Assembly (NCBI GenBank): GCA_964396265.1
Contig: CAYNEM010000001.1
Span: 161,438-225,437 of the forward strand
DNA: 64,000 nt
Reading direction: 5' to 3'
Origin: EA-27 sp964396265
GTDB lineage: Archaea > Thermoplasmatota > Thermoplasmata > RBG-16-68-12 > EA-27
Positions 50,639 through 58,678 of this stretch are shown here, piece by piece. The position numbers and the translations under genes are program-made. Position 1 is the first letter of the stretch. Every line of letters begins with the position of its first letter. The notes below the pieces were generated by a model that ran no database searches, was not told where the DNA came from, and was given only the letters and a program-made list of their open reading frames with translations.

Positions 50639-51082
50639 ATGGAGCTGGAGGGCACTTTCACCATCCACGTGCCCCGCGCGAAGGTGTTCTCTTTCTTCAT
50701 GGACCCCCACGCGCTCTCGGCCTGCGTCAGTGACCCGCACACGCTCGAGGTCGTCGACGAGAACCACTTCAAAGGGCAGATCAAATCGGGCATCGGGTTC
50801 ATCCGAGGTACGTTCACCGGTGTCGTCTCGATCGAGGAGCGGACCGCTCCGTCGCGTGCGCGGATCAAAGCTCACGGGTCTGGCATGGGGAACGCTTTCG
50901 ACATCGAGTCCGAGGTATCGTTCTCGCAATCCCCCCTGGGCGTGACGACCGTTCGCTGGAAGGCAAAGGTGCAGATCAGCGGCACCATCGCCGGCATGGG
51001 CGCCCGGGTCTTGACGGGGACAATCGACAAGAAGACCAACGAGTTCTTCGAGAACGTCCGCGCCAAGCTCGAAACGGGATGA
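50639..51082 (+). CDS. coxG: CoxG-like START/SRPBCC-fold protein
   Basis: 147 residues from ATG 50639 with GAGGTGG just upstream. Begins MELEGTFTIHVPRAKVFSFF, then GFIRGTFTGVV and a C-terminal helix (KTNEFFENVRAKLE). CoxG proteins recruit CO dehydrogenase to the cytoplasmic membrane; recent work also links them to quinone transfer. It lacks the C-terminal membrane tail found in some relatives. Last gene of the operon. Confidence 0.88.
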   Translation: MELEGTFTIHVPRAKVFSFFMDPHALSACVSDPHTLEVVDENHFKGQIKSGIGFIRGTFTGVVSIEERTAPSRARIKAHGSGMGNAFDIESEVSFSQSPLGVTTVRWKAKVQISGTIAGMGARVLTGTIDKKTNEFFENVRAKLETG

Positions 51083-51085
51083 AGC

Positions 51086-52735
51086 CTACAGCAGGAACTC
51101 CGCTGGAGTCGCGAGGAAGCGGGAGCGGCAGACGTCCGAGCAGAAACGGTAGGTCACGCCCTCGTAGGTCGTCGCTAGCGGAGTCTCTGTCTCAACCTCC
51201 ATGCCACAGACGACATCCCTCATGGGGGCGACCGCATTCGGAACCGGCGGTACCTCGTGGAGGGGCGGGGCAGGCTCGCCGCTTCTCCGGAGTCTCGTCA
51301 CCTCGGCCATTATGCTGAGGGCGATTTCCTCCGGCGTGTGCGCGGCGATGTCCATGCCCGCTGGGTTCTGAATCCGGTCAACGGAATCCGCGGGAACCCC
51401 CTTAGCGCGCAACGCGTCCCGGACGATCGATGCGCGTCGGCGGCTTGCGACAAAACCGACGTAGCGGGCGCGCGAAGGTACGATAGTCCGGAGGGCCGAT
51501 TCATCGTACTTGCCCATCGCAGCGACCACGGCATAAGTTTCAGGCGTGACGACCGCCGCCAATGCCTCCAAATCCGCGTGAACCTCGTCCGCCTCAGGGA
51601 TCGCCTCCGCGGGCAGACCCGGGGCGACGATTACGATTCGATACCCGAGGATCCGGCCAATCGCCGCCAGCGTTTCCACCACGGGCGAGTCTCCGACGAG
51701 GACCAGCCGCGGTCTCGGAAGGTTTGGTTCGATGTAGATATCCATGGCACCACCGCTGTGACATTCCATAACGTATTCCACGACGCCTTCCTCGCGACGC
51801 GACGGATCCGCTTCGCGGGACAGTCGCAGGAGGCGTGGCCGGCCGTCCCGTATCGCTTTCATGGACTCCGCGATGACGGCGGACTCCGCACAGCTCCCGC
51901 CGACCCATCCTACGAGTTCGTGACCAGCCCGGATAATCGCCTTCGCCCCGGGCTTTCCCGAGGTCGGGCGGACCGCCCGGACGACCGTGGCGACCGCGAA
52001 CGGCTCGTCCTGGGCGCGCAACTGGTGGGCGATCAGCGGGATGTCGGGCCGAGGGTGAGACCGTGGTCGGTGCGCGATCCGTGGTTCGTGGTGTGCATGA
52101 GGTCCCGAGCCGCCAACTTCCGCCAGGATCGCCTCTACTGGCTCGTCGCGGGCCACCGCGGCCTGGGCTCGGGCGACCTGTTCCTCTGTGTCGAGGTCCA
52201 AGACCACGCCCGGATCGTCCACCGGCACCTCGAGGATCTCCGCTTCGTGATCGCCAAAGATTGCGCGACATCCTTGGTCTCCCGTGATCGCGAGAGCTTC
52301 CGCGGTGAGGTCCCGGGCGAGAAGGACCGGATTCCCTCGCATTCCCCGGTAGGTCGGGATGACAATCCTCGCGCCGGATTCCGCGCGCCGTCGGATTAGC
52401 GTGTCCATGGTCGCGGAGGAGACGAACGGTTGGTCCGCGAGCACGACAAGAAAGCCGTCGGCCAGAGGGTCCATGGCCCGGAGTCCTGCCCGGATCGAGG
52501 TGCTCATCCCCTCCTCAAAGTCGGGATTCACAACAAGGATGGCGCCGTCCATGGGGACCTCTCGGCGGACCCGGTCCGCCTCGTGCCCGAGGACGACGAC
52601 GATCTGGCCCACAGCCGATCGTCGAATGTTCCCCAGCACATGCGTCAAGAGCGGCGCATCTCCCAGCGGCACAAGGGGCTTCGGACTGCCCATGCGGGAC
52701 GACGAACCCGCTGCCAGTACGACCGCTGAGATCAT
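51086..52735 (-). CDS. MocA-like nucleotidyltransferase - XdhC/CoxI - YHS domain fusion
   Basis: 549 residues from ATG 52735 (the frame is open to 52780). Residues 1-200: MocA/MobA nucleotidyltransferase (VVLAAGSSSRMGSPKPLVPL) that adds a nucleotide to molybdopterin. Residues 240-495: XdhC/CoxI (VGWVGGSCAES, then a Rossmann half, RARYVGFVASRRRA), which inserts sulfur and loads the cofactor. Residues 505-549: a YHS metal-binding domain (VVCGMEV, YRFCSDVCRSRF). The fusion puts cofactor finishing steps in one chain. It converges on coxG with a 3-nt gap and surely serves CoxL. Confidence 0.88.
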   Translation of the reverse strand: MISAVVLAAGSSSRMGSPKPLVPLGDAPLLTHVLGNIRRSAVGQIVVVLGHEADRVRREVPMDGAILVVNPDFEEGMSTSIRAGLRAMDPLADGFLVVLADQPFVSSATMDTLIRRRAESGARIVIPTYRGMRGNPVLLARDLTAEALAITGDQGCRAIFGDHEAEILEVPVDDPGVVLDLDTEEQVARAQAAVARDEPVEAILAEVGGSGPHAHHEPRIAHRPRSHPRPDIPLIAHQLRAQDEPFAVATVVRAVRPTSGKPGAKAIIRAGHELVGWVGGSCAESAVIAESMKAIRDGRPRLLRLSREADPSRREEGVVEYVMECHSGGAMDIYIEPNLPRPRLVLVGDSPVVETLAAIGRILGYRIVIVAPGLPAEAIPEADEVHADLEALAAVVTPETYAVVAAMGKYDESALRTIVPSRARYVGFVASRRRASIVRDALRAKGVPADSVDRIQNPAGMDIAAHTPEEIALSIMAEVTRLRRSGEPAPPLHEVPPVPNAVAPMRDVVCGMEVETETPLATTYEGVTYRFCSDVCRSRFLATPAEFLL

Positions 52736-52819
52736 GGAACTGCGGACCGCTGCCTCGCCGATGACGGAGCCCCTAGGCAACCACCGCCAAGGCCACGCAT
52801 GAAGTTTGCGTTCCGCGGG

Positions 52820-53656
52820 CTAGCCGTCGACGGGCTTGTGGGGCACGTCCATCCCGTACTTTGTCGCGATCACGTCCCCGAGGATCGCGAGGGCAAGCTC
52901 CGGCGGAGTCAGTGCTCCGATGTTGAGGCCGATCGGCGCGTGGAGCGCGTTCAGGAACGACTCCGAAACCCCACGCCGACGCAATTCCTCGATGTTGCCG
53001 CGCAACCGGTGGCGGCTGGCGAGAAGCCCGACGAACTTCGCGGGGGTCCGCGACAGACCTTCGAGGATGGCCACGTCCCTCTCGCCCTTCGTGAGGACGA
53101 CGACATAGTCCCGGGTTCCGATGGCAAGCGGACCCAGGTCCGTCCCGTCCACCTCGTGCAGCACATCAGGCGTCTCCTCCAATGCAGGCACAGGGTCCAC
53201 GACGATGACCTGGAAACCCAGCGCCTTGCCCAGATGGACGAGAGCGTTCTCGATGTCGTCCTTCCCCCCCTGCGCCACAATCACAAGCCGCTCCGTCGGC
53301 ATCATCGGTTCCACGAACACCTCCATCGTCCCTCCGCAATTCGTCTCGACGTAGATTTCGCCTGCCGTCGGCGATCCCACCGTGCCAGCGACCGCCAGCT
53401 CCGTGTCGACAAGATGGACGCGGACGACCTGCGCAACGCCGTCATTCATCGCGGCCCGGGCTACCTCCACAATCGGCCCCTCGGGGCATCCGCCCCCCAG
53501 GGTGCCGCCTACGACCTCGCATGTCGGCGAGATCAGGATCTTGAACCCGACCTTCGCAAGCGTCGATCCCTCCGTCTTGGTCACGGTCGCGACCGCAAAA
53601 GGCTCGCGTTGGGAGGCGAGCTCCGACATCCGTCTGGCGAACTCGGAAGCACGCAC
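52820..53656 (-). CDS. XdhC/CoxI-family molybdenum-enzyme maturation factor
   Basis: 278 residues from GTG 53656, with a TATA-like box 28 nt upstream. N-terminal XdhC part: FAVATVTKTEGST, GGTLGGGCPEG with the conserved Cys. C-terminal XdhC_C Rossmann part ends in IGLNIGALTPPELALAILGD. A second XdhC besides the fused one; the two may act as a heteromer like CoxF/CoxI. Confidence 0.88.
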   Translation of the reverse strand: MRASEFARRMSELASQREPFAVATVTKTEGSTLAKVGFKILISPTCEVVGGTLGGGCPEGPIVEVARAAMNDGVAQVVRVHLVDTELAVAGTVGSPTAGEIYVETNCGGTMEVFVEPMMPTERLVIVAQGGKDDIENALVHLGKALGFQVIVVDPVPALEETPDVLHEVDGTDLGPLAIGTRDYVVVLTKGERDVAILEGLSRTPAKFVGLLASRHRLRGNIEELRRRGVSESFLNALHAPIGLNIGALTPPELALAILGDVIATKYGMDVPHKPVDG

Positions 53657-53782
53657 GGAACGAAGACACGGGACCGGAGGATATCTAGCTTTTGACCGCG
53701 GGTCGGGGCGCGCCCTCCCGACGTGTTCGAAGGGGGACGACTTTGTTCCCTAGGGAACCCGCGACCTCGATGCGAGCTCCCC

Positions 53783-54379
53783 TCAGGGCATTGGCGGGGA
53801 CGGCGGGGGTCCCTGCGGGGGCATCATCGGCGGCGGCGCACCCATCGGCGGCATGGGCGGCGGCATCGGCGCAGCCTTCCGGCGCCCACGGCGCACGACG
53901 ACGAAGACGACCACGACGATGACAAGAATCACGAGAATCAGGACGCCCAGGAGGAGGTTCGAACTCGGCGTGCCGAAGAACAACGACACGGTGACCGGAC
54001 CCGTAGGCTGGGCGCCGCTCGCAGTGACGAAGTCGTTGTCAAGGATGATGTAAGTCACCCCCGAGGTACTGACCGTCTTGTTGTAGGTGCCCGTGTTCTC
54101 GTCGGTGTATGCGATGATGAACTCGAACGAGGGCGCGTTCGGGTTGATGTAGTCATTGTAGCCCGCCAGTTCCGTCACGTAGATGTCGATGTTCCCACCG
54201 GACGTCACCCGGATCCCCACCTGGCTGCCGCTGATCATCGAGAACGCCATGTAGTCGTTAATGAGAATCGTTTCCGTCCGCGCGGACGGCGGCGTCACGC
54301 TGGTCAGACTACCGGCCTGCGCTGTCGGCAGCAGCGTCAGTAAGGCAAGTATCCCGAGAACCCCCACGACGTTTCGCAT
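53783..54379 (-). CDS. Secreted ectodomain protein with C-terminal anchor and Pro-rich tail
   Basis: 198 residues. Signal peptide (GVLGILALLTLLPTAQA), a beta-rich ectodomain of about 115 residues, one membrane helix (LLLGVLILVILVIVVVVFVVV), then RRGRRK and a 30-residue Pro/Met cytoplasmic tail. The tail resembles protein-protein docking tails. A TATA-like TTAAACG lies 26 nt before ATG 54379. Function unknown. Confidence 0.7.
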   Translation of the reverse strand: MRNVVGVLGILALLTLLPTAQAGSLTSVTPPSARTETILINDYMAFSMISGSQVGIRVTSGGNIDIYVTELAGYNDYINPNAPSFEFIIAYTDENTGTYNKTVSTSGVTYIILDNDFVTASGAQPTGPVTVSLFFGTPSSNLLLGVLILVILVIVVVVFVVVRRGRRKAAPMPPPMPPMGAPPPMMPPQGPPPSPPMP

Positions 54380-54482
54380 GGCGCGGCGAATCTACCATCC
54401 GTTTAAGAGCCTTACGGTGCGCTCGGGCAGTCGGCATGGAGACGACTTTATCTCTAGAGGGGCAATCGACCTTTCGATACGC

Positions 54483-55229
54483 ATGGCCGCAGCCTCTTCC
54501 CCGTGCCCTGTGTGCCGCAACGCCCTAACGTGGGTCCCGCAATACACCGCGTGGTACTGCTACGCGTGCAAGCAGTACCGCCAGCCGACCCCGGCGGCCG
54601 CGCCCACGGGAGCCGTCCCGGCTCCTGCCGCCTCGAACGTGGCACCGGTTCAAGTCCCCAATCTGTGGAACCAGAACACGTACCGGATCCGTCGCAAGGT
54701 GCTCGCGATCGCCCAACAGTACTTCATCGAGGACCAGCAGGGCAATCAGATCGGGTACAGCAAGCAGAAGATGTTCAAGTTCAAGGAGGACATCCGCGTC
54801 TTCGCGAACGAGCAGATGGTTCACGAGCTGTTCCGGATCCAGCAGACGAACTGGTCTGACGCCTGGGGCCAGTTCGCGATTATCGACTCCGCATCAGGAC
54901 AAGCGGTCGGCCACGTGCGCCGCAAGGCGCTCGCGTCCTTGGTCCGCTCAGAGTGGGAGATGTACAACGCCGCCAGCCAGCTCGTCGGCGGCATCTACGA
55001 GAAGACCGGACGCGCGCTTGCCCGCCGCTTCGTCCCGATGGGCGCCCTCATCCCATCGAAACTCGAAGTCACACTCCAAGGACAAGTCGTCGCGACGATC
55101 GAGCAGCAGTTCAAGATCATCGGAGACAAGTGGGACATCAACGCGCAGTGGCTTCCATACGCGATCGACCGTCGCGTGCTGATTTCGAGCGCGATCCTCA
55201 TGGGCATGATCGAGCGCGCAGAGAGTTAG
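54483..55229 (+). CDS. Zinc ribbon plus LURP-one/scramblase-like (tubby-fold) protein
   Basis: 248 residues from ATG 54483. N-terminal zinc ribbon: CPVCRNALTWVPQYTAWYCYAC. A Pro/Ala linker follows, then a tubby-like beta barrel of LURP-one/scramblase-like type: YFIEDQQGNQIGYSKQKMFK, RVFANEQMVHELF, FAIIDSASGQAVGHVRRK. LURP-one-like proteins may bind membranes or DNA; the role is unknown in archaea. Confidence 0.7.
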   Translation: MAAASSPCPVCRNALTWVPQYTAWYCYACKQYRQPTPAAAPTGAVPAPAASNVAPVQVPNLWNQNTYRIRRKVLAIAQQYFIEDQQGNQIGYSKQKMFKFKEDIRVFANEQMVHELFRIQQTNWSDAWGQFAIIDSASGQAVGHVRRKALASLVRSEWEMYNAASQLVGGIYEKTGRALARRFVPMGALIPSKLEVTLQGQVVATIEQQFKIIGDKWDINAQWLPYAIDRRVLISSAILMGMIERAES

Positions 55230-55527
55230 GGCGCCGTGGACTCAGGGAGGCCCTCGGGGCGTTCCAAGGTCGTCAGCGGGATGGGCAGACCCTCGCCCGG
55301 TTCGAGTCCCTTCTCCCTCGACTCCTCAAGGATCTGCAGGTGGACCAGGTCGTCGCGGCGAGGCGCCAGGGAGGGCGCGGCGGCAACGGGCTGACGACCG
55401 CCGCCAAAACGGGCAATCGCTCCACATCCGCCACTCCCGCGGTCCCTCTCCGTGGAAGACCGAGCGCCCTCAGGAACGTGCCCGTACCATCGTACCCGTT
55501 CGAGCGGTCGTCGCGGAAAGAAAGGAG
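55230..55527 (-). other. 300-nt stretch with an orphan minus-strand frame
   Basis: A minus-strand frame ending at TAA 55226-55228 (ILEESREKGLEPGEG near its end) has protein-like composition, but lacks an ATG, GTG or TTG and begins right after the tRNA's T-rich tail. It may be a relic. Otherwise no gene is seen. Confidence 0.3.
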
Positions 55528-55602
55528 TGCTCCCGGCGGGATTTGGACCCGCGCCAGGGGCTCGAGAGGCCCCTATCCTTGACCGGGCTAGACTACGGGA
55601 GC
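55528..55602 (-). tRNA. tRNA-Glu (anticodon CUC)
   Basis: 75 nt with discriminator A. The acceptor stem GCTCCCG/CGGGAGC is fully paired. D arm GTCTAGC...GGAT, anticodon stem GGGGC/GCCCC with loop CTCTCGA (CUC), T stem GCGGG/CCCGC. No intron and no encoded CCA. The T loop reads TCCAAAT, so position 55 is C where nearly all tRNAs have U. It feeds protein synthesis and, as the HemA substrate, possibly haem. Confidence 0.9.
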
Positions 55603-55625
55603 GCGGGGAGCCCTAGTCGCGAACC

Positions 55626-55636
55626 GGAAATAAAGG
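55626..55636 (-). promoter_or_regulatory. TATA box for tRNA-Glu
   Basis: CCTTTATTTCC on the minus strand, centred 30 nt before the mature 5' end. Similar to the hemE box (CCCTTATTTCC). A TTTCTTT tract follows the tRNA at its 3' side. Confidence 0.55.
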
Positions 55637-55697
55637 TTGCTTAGGTGGCGCGGACGCGACACAGTCTTTAAGGCGCGCGGACCTCTCGACGGACTGC

Positions 55698-56042
55698 GTG
55701 AAGTTCGTCTACTGCCCCTCATGCGGGAAGGTCAGCATGCTCGCGCGCCTCGAACGCGAGGTGTGCCAGCACTGCCGCAAGGAGGCGCAGGTCGTCCGCG
55801 TGCGCTATCCCTGGCAGACCCTGCTGGGGATCATCATCACGCTCGGGGGCACCGCGTTCCTCCTCCTCGGACAGGCGGCGAACGCCCCTTGGCGGGACCT
55901 CACTGCGACCTTGCCGCTCCGGATCCTGTGGTTCGTCCTGTTCATCGGCGCGGCCCTCGTCTTCTCGATGTGGGGGGCGCGCGTGATGCGCGCGACCGCC
56001 GCGGTGAAAGGGCGTGAGGAGTTCGGGGAGGCTTCTGCATGA
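55698..56042 (+). CDS. Zinc-ribbon membrane protein
   Basis: 114 residues from GTG 55698 (TATA CTTTAAGG 28 nt upstream). N-terminal zinc ribbon CPSCGK ... CQHCRK, then two membrane helices (LLGIIITLGGTAFLLLG; ILWFVLFIGAALVFSMWG). The stop overlaps the next ATG (ATGA). Function unknown. Confidence 0.7.
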   Translation: MKFVYCPSCGKVSMLARLEREVCQHCRKEAQVVRVRYPWQTLLGIIITLGGTAFLLLGQAANAPWRDLTATLPLRILWFVLFIGAALVFSMWGARVMRATAAVKGREEFGEASA

Positions 56043-56950
56043 AGGCCGTGCTCGCGCAGCTCGCGCCCCTCGTCGGGAAGACAGACCAGAACCTGAAGAA
56101 GATGGAGAAGGTCCTCGCGGATGCGGAGGCGGATCTCGCCTGCTTCGGCGAGCTGTACCTGAGCGGGTACATGGCGCGGGACGCGATCCCAAAGCTCGCG
56201 GAGCCGGTCGACGGCCCGAGCGTGAAGGCCGTTGCGCGGATGGCGGCGGAGCACGGGACGCACGTCCTGTTCGGCATGCCGGAGAGATCCGCCAAGGCCC
56301 GCACGATGTTCAATTCGGCCGTCCTCGTCGCGCCGGAGGGTCGCACATGGGCGTACCGCAAGATCTACCTCGCGAACTTCGGGCCGTTCGAGGAGCACGT
56401 GTGGTTCGGCCGTGGATCCGAACTCGTCCTCGCGGACACGAAGATCGGGAAGCTCGGGCTCCTCATCTGCTACGACATGTTCTTTCCGGAGTTGTCGAAG
56501 GGCCTGGCGCTCCAGGGAGCGGAGGTCATCGCCGCGATCTCCGCGGGCCCGCACACGAGCCGTCGGTTCTTCGGAGCAATCCTACCCGCGCGTGCGATCG
56601 AGAACGCGACATACGTATTGTACACGAACCTCGTGGGCACAGAGCTCAATCAGGTGTTCTCCGGCGGGACGCAGGCGATCGGGCCGCGAGGTGAGGACCT
56701 CGGGAGAGCGAAGGATCATCAAGAGCAAGTCCTGGCGGTAGACGTGGACCTCCGTCAGCTCGACGTCGCGCGGGAGTTCCGTCCGACGATCCGCGACACG
56801 CGGCCGGAGTTCTTCGACGCGATCGCCGCCACGGCGGGTCTCTGGAAGGAGACGGGCGAGAGCGGCCCGGAATACGAACGCAGCGTGCGCAAGGGGAACG
56901 CGAAACGAACCGGGAAGCGGTCGCATGATTCACGCGCGCTCGACGAATGA
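56039..56950 (+). CDS. Carbon-nitrogen hydrolase (nitrilase superfamily)
   Basis: 303 residues. The catalytic triad is complete: Glu in CFGELYLSGY, Lys in YRKIYLANFG, Cys in LICYDMFFPEL. Cleaves an amide or carbamoyl C-N bond; closest in look to amidase/beta-ureidopropionase-type enzymes. Start overlaps the upstream gene by four bases. The C-terminal 30 residues are basic and probably disordered. Confidence 0.85.
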   Translation: MKAVLAQLAPLVGKTDQNLKKMEKVLADAEADLACFGELYLSGYMARDAIPKLAEPVDGPSVKAVARMAAEHGTHVLFGMPERSAKARTMFNSAVLVAPEGRTWAYRKIYLANFGPFEEHVWFGRGSELVLADTKIGKLGLLICYDMFFPELSKGLALQGAEVIAAISAGPHTSRRFFGAILPARAIENATYVLYTNLVGTELNQVFSGGTQAIGPRGEDLGRAKDHQEQVLAVDVDLRQLDVAREFRPTIRDTRPEFFDAIAATAGLWKETGESGPEYERSVRKGNAKRTGKRSHDSRALDE

Positions 56951-56968
56951 ACCTCCTCGCGACCGAAG

Positions 56969-56979
56969 GCTTTAATAGC
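56969..56979 (+). promoter_or_regulatory. TATA box of the ribosomal cluster
   Basis: GCTTTAATAGC centred near 56974. Initiation would fall near 57000, giving the L7Ae mRNA a leader of about 49 nt; most genes here are leaderless. Confidence 0.6.
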
Positions 56980-57012
56980 GCCTCAAGGTTCGGAGACTTC
57001 CCAAACCCGTGA

Positions 57013-57037
57013 CTGATGAGGTCCGTTGGGACCGAAG
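57013..57037 (+). promoter_or_regulatory. Predicted K-turn in the L7Ae mRNA leader
   Basis: CU-GAU-GA, a GGUCC/GGACC stem with GUUG loop, then GA-AG. This gives a C stem (CU/AG), three-base bulge (GAU), tandem sheared G-A/A-G pairs and a five-pair non-canonical-side stem: the full kink-turn pattern recognised by L7Ae. The last C-stem G (57037) is also the first base of the GGAGG ribosome binding site (57037-57041), so protein binding would block translation. This fits L7Ae autoregulation. Confidence 0.75.
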
Positions 57038-57048
57038 GAGGTTACCGA

Positions 57049-57420
57049 ATGGCCAAGCCGATCTACGTACGCTTCGAGACGCCAAAGGAACTGATCGACA
57101 AGACCTACCAGGTCGTCGAACTCGCCCGCGACTCCGGGAAATTGCGGAAAGGGACGAACGAGGTCACGAAACTGGTCGAGCGCGGGGACGCGAACTTCGT
57201 CGCGATGGCGGAGGACGTCGATCCGCCCGAGATCCTCATGCACATGCCGATCCTCTGCGAGGAGAAAGGGATCCCGTTCGCATACGTGCCGAGCAAGCAG
57301 GAGCTCGGCGTCGCCGCGGGGCTCGGCAAGGCGACCGCCAGCGTCGCGATCACGGACCCGGGCAAGGCGAAGCCGATGCTCGACGAGCTCATCACCAAGC
57401 TCCGCGCCCTGAAGAAGTGA
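57049..57420 (+). CDS. rpl7ae: Ribosomal protein L7Ae
   Basis: 123 residues from ATG 57049, set by GGAGG at 57037-57041. Binds K-turns in rRNA, box C/D and H/ACA RNAs, and RNase P. RNA-binding loop: KLRKGTNEVTKLVERG, then LMHMPILCEEKGIPFAYVPSKQELG. Head of the L7Ae-S28e-L24e-Ndk run. Likely controls its own mRNA through the leader K-turn. Confidence 0.97.
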   Translation: MAKPIYVRFETPKELIDKTYQVVELARDSGKLRKGTNEVTKLVERGDANFVAMAEDVDPPEILMHMPILCEEKGIPFAYVPSKQELGVAAGLGKATASVAITDPGKAKPMLDELITKLRALKK

Positions 57421-57427
57421 GGAGAGC

Positions 57428-57640
57428 ATGGGAGAGGAAGAGGGCATCCCGGCCGAGGTCGTGGAGGTCGTCGGCCGCACGGGGATGACGGGCGAGGCCG
57501 TGCAGGTGAAGGTCCGCGTGCTCGACGGCCGCGACAAGGGGCGCATCATCACGAGGAATGTGAAGGGCTCCGTGCAGCTCGGCGACGTCCTGATGCTGCG
57601 GGAGACCGCGCGCGAGGCGCGCAAGCTCAGCGTGAGGTAG
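57428..57640 (+). CDS. rps28e: Ribosomal protein S28e
   Basis: 70 residues, OB-fold small-subunit protein. Signature VVEVVGRTGMTGEAVQVKVRVL, GRIITRNVKG, and the conserved end LMLRETAREARKL. Starts seven nt after rpl7ae with GGAGAG upstream. Confidence 0.97.
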   Translation: MGEEEGIPAEVVEVVGRTGMTGEAVQVKVRVLDGRDKGRIITRNVKGSVQLGDVLMLRETAREARKLSVR

Positions 57641-57642
57641 GC

Positions 57643-58206
57643 ATGCCCGTCCGGCGCTTGTGCTCATACTGCGGCGAGGAGATCGAGCCGGGCACGGGGA
57701 AGATGTTCGTCCGAAAGGACGGCACCGTGTTCTTCTTCGACAAATCGAAGTGTCAGAAGGGGCTCCTCAAGCTTCGCCGCGTGCCGCGGACCGTCCGCTG
57801 GACCCACGCGGCAATTCAGGCGAAGGCGCGCGCGAAGGGTCTGGCGGTCGAGGAGGCGCGGGCCGAGGTCACCGTCGCGGAGGAGCCGCAAGCCGCGGCG
57901 GCGTTCATGATCCATGTCCCGAAGGGCAAGGACATCCCGCAGGCCTCGCACGACCTGATCGATCGCCGACTAGGTCCCGGGCTCTCCGCCGCCGAGATCG
58001 AGAAACGCTTCAAGGAGTTCTCACGCAGCGATTTGCTCCTCGGTCATCTCGGGACTTGGTACGGAAAGCGTCATCCGAAGAAGAAAGTCAGCGAGGTGGA
58101 GCTGACGGAGTACGTCGCGTTCCTCGACACCGCCCCCGGGAAGAAAGTGCTCAAGGACTGGCTCGAGTCCGAGGCGAAGAAGGAGAAGGTCGCGAAGGAG
58201 GCGTGA
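57643..58206 (+). CDS. rpl24e: Ribosomal protein L24e with a long C-terminal extension
   Basis: 187 residues. Residues 1-60 are L24e: the zinc site CSYCGEEIEPG ... FFFDKSKC, then LRRVPRTVRWTH. Ordinary archaeal L24e ends near here. The further 120 residues include an Ala/Glu linker and a helical domain (IPQASHDLIDRRLG, IEKRFKEFSRSDLLLGHLG, ELTEYVAFLDTAPGKKVLKD) that I do not recognise. One uninterrupted frame, so a real fusion and not a missed boundary. Confidence 0.92.
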   Translation: MPVRRLCSYCGEEIEPGTGKMFVRKDGTVFFFDKSKCQKGLLKLRRVPRTVRWTHAAIQAKARAKGLAVEEARAEVTVAEEPQAAAAFMIHVPKGKDIPQASHDLIDRRLGPGLSAAEIEKRFKEFSRSDLLLGHLGTWYGKRHPKKKVSEVELTEYVAFLDTAPGKKVLKDWLESEAKKEKVAKEA

Positions 58207-58207
58207 C

Positions 58208-58660
58208 GTGCGGGAGCGCACGTTCGCGCTCGTGAAGCCGGACGGAATCCAGCGTGGCCTCGTGGGGGAAATCGTCCGCCGCTTCGAGCAGCGCGGCCTC
58301 CAGCTCGTCGCTCTGAAAATGGTGCACATCTCCCGCCAACTCGCGGAGGCGTACTACGCAGAACATCAGGCAAAGCCATTTTTTCGTGGGCTCGTGGAGT
58401 ATGTGACGTCGGGCCCCGCGGTCGCCATGGTGTGGGAGGGAGAGAACGCGGTCGCAATCGTGCGGAAGACGATGGGCGCCACCGACCCCGCGAAGGCGGA
58501 GCCGGGCACGATCCGGGCGGACCTCGGCCTCTCCATCGGTCGCAACGTCGTGCACGGGAGCGATTCCCCGGAGAGCGCGACTCGCGAGATCTCACTCTTC
58601 TTCAAGCCCGAGGAAATCCTCGCGTACGACCGAGCCCACGAAAAATGGATTCAAGGCTAG
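58208..58660 (+). CDS. ndk: Nucleoside diphosphate kinase
   Basis: 150 residues from GTG 58208. Transfers gamma-phosphate between NTPs. Begins TFALVKPDGIQRGLVGEI; the phospho-His is in GRNVVHGSDSPESA. Usual archaeal neighbour of L24e. A degraded repeat of its 3' third lies at 59367-59551, beyond vapBC. Confidence 0.96.
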   Translation: MRERTFALVKPDGIQRGLVGEIVRRFEQRGLQLVALKMVHISRQLAEAYYAEHQAKPFFRGLVEYVTSGPAVAMVWEGENAVAIVRKTMGATDPAKAEPGTIRADLGLSIGRNVVHGSDSPESATREISLFFKPEEILAYDRAHEKWIQG

Positions 58661-58678
58661 AGTGGAAGGACCCCTCAG

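Noticed and set aside
48793..50868. 691-codon minus-strand frame opposite coxL
   Set aside because: Antisense of a complete, motif-bearing gene.
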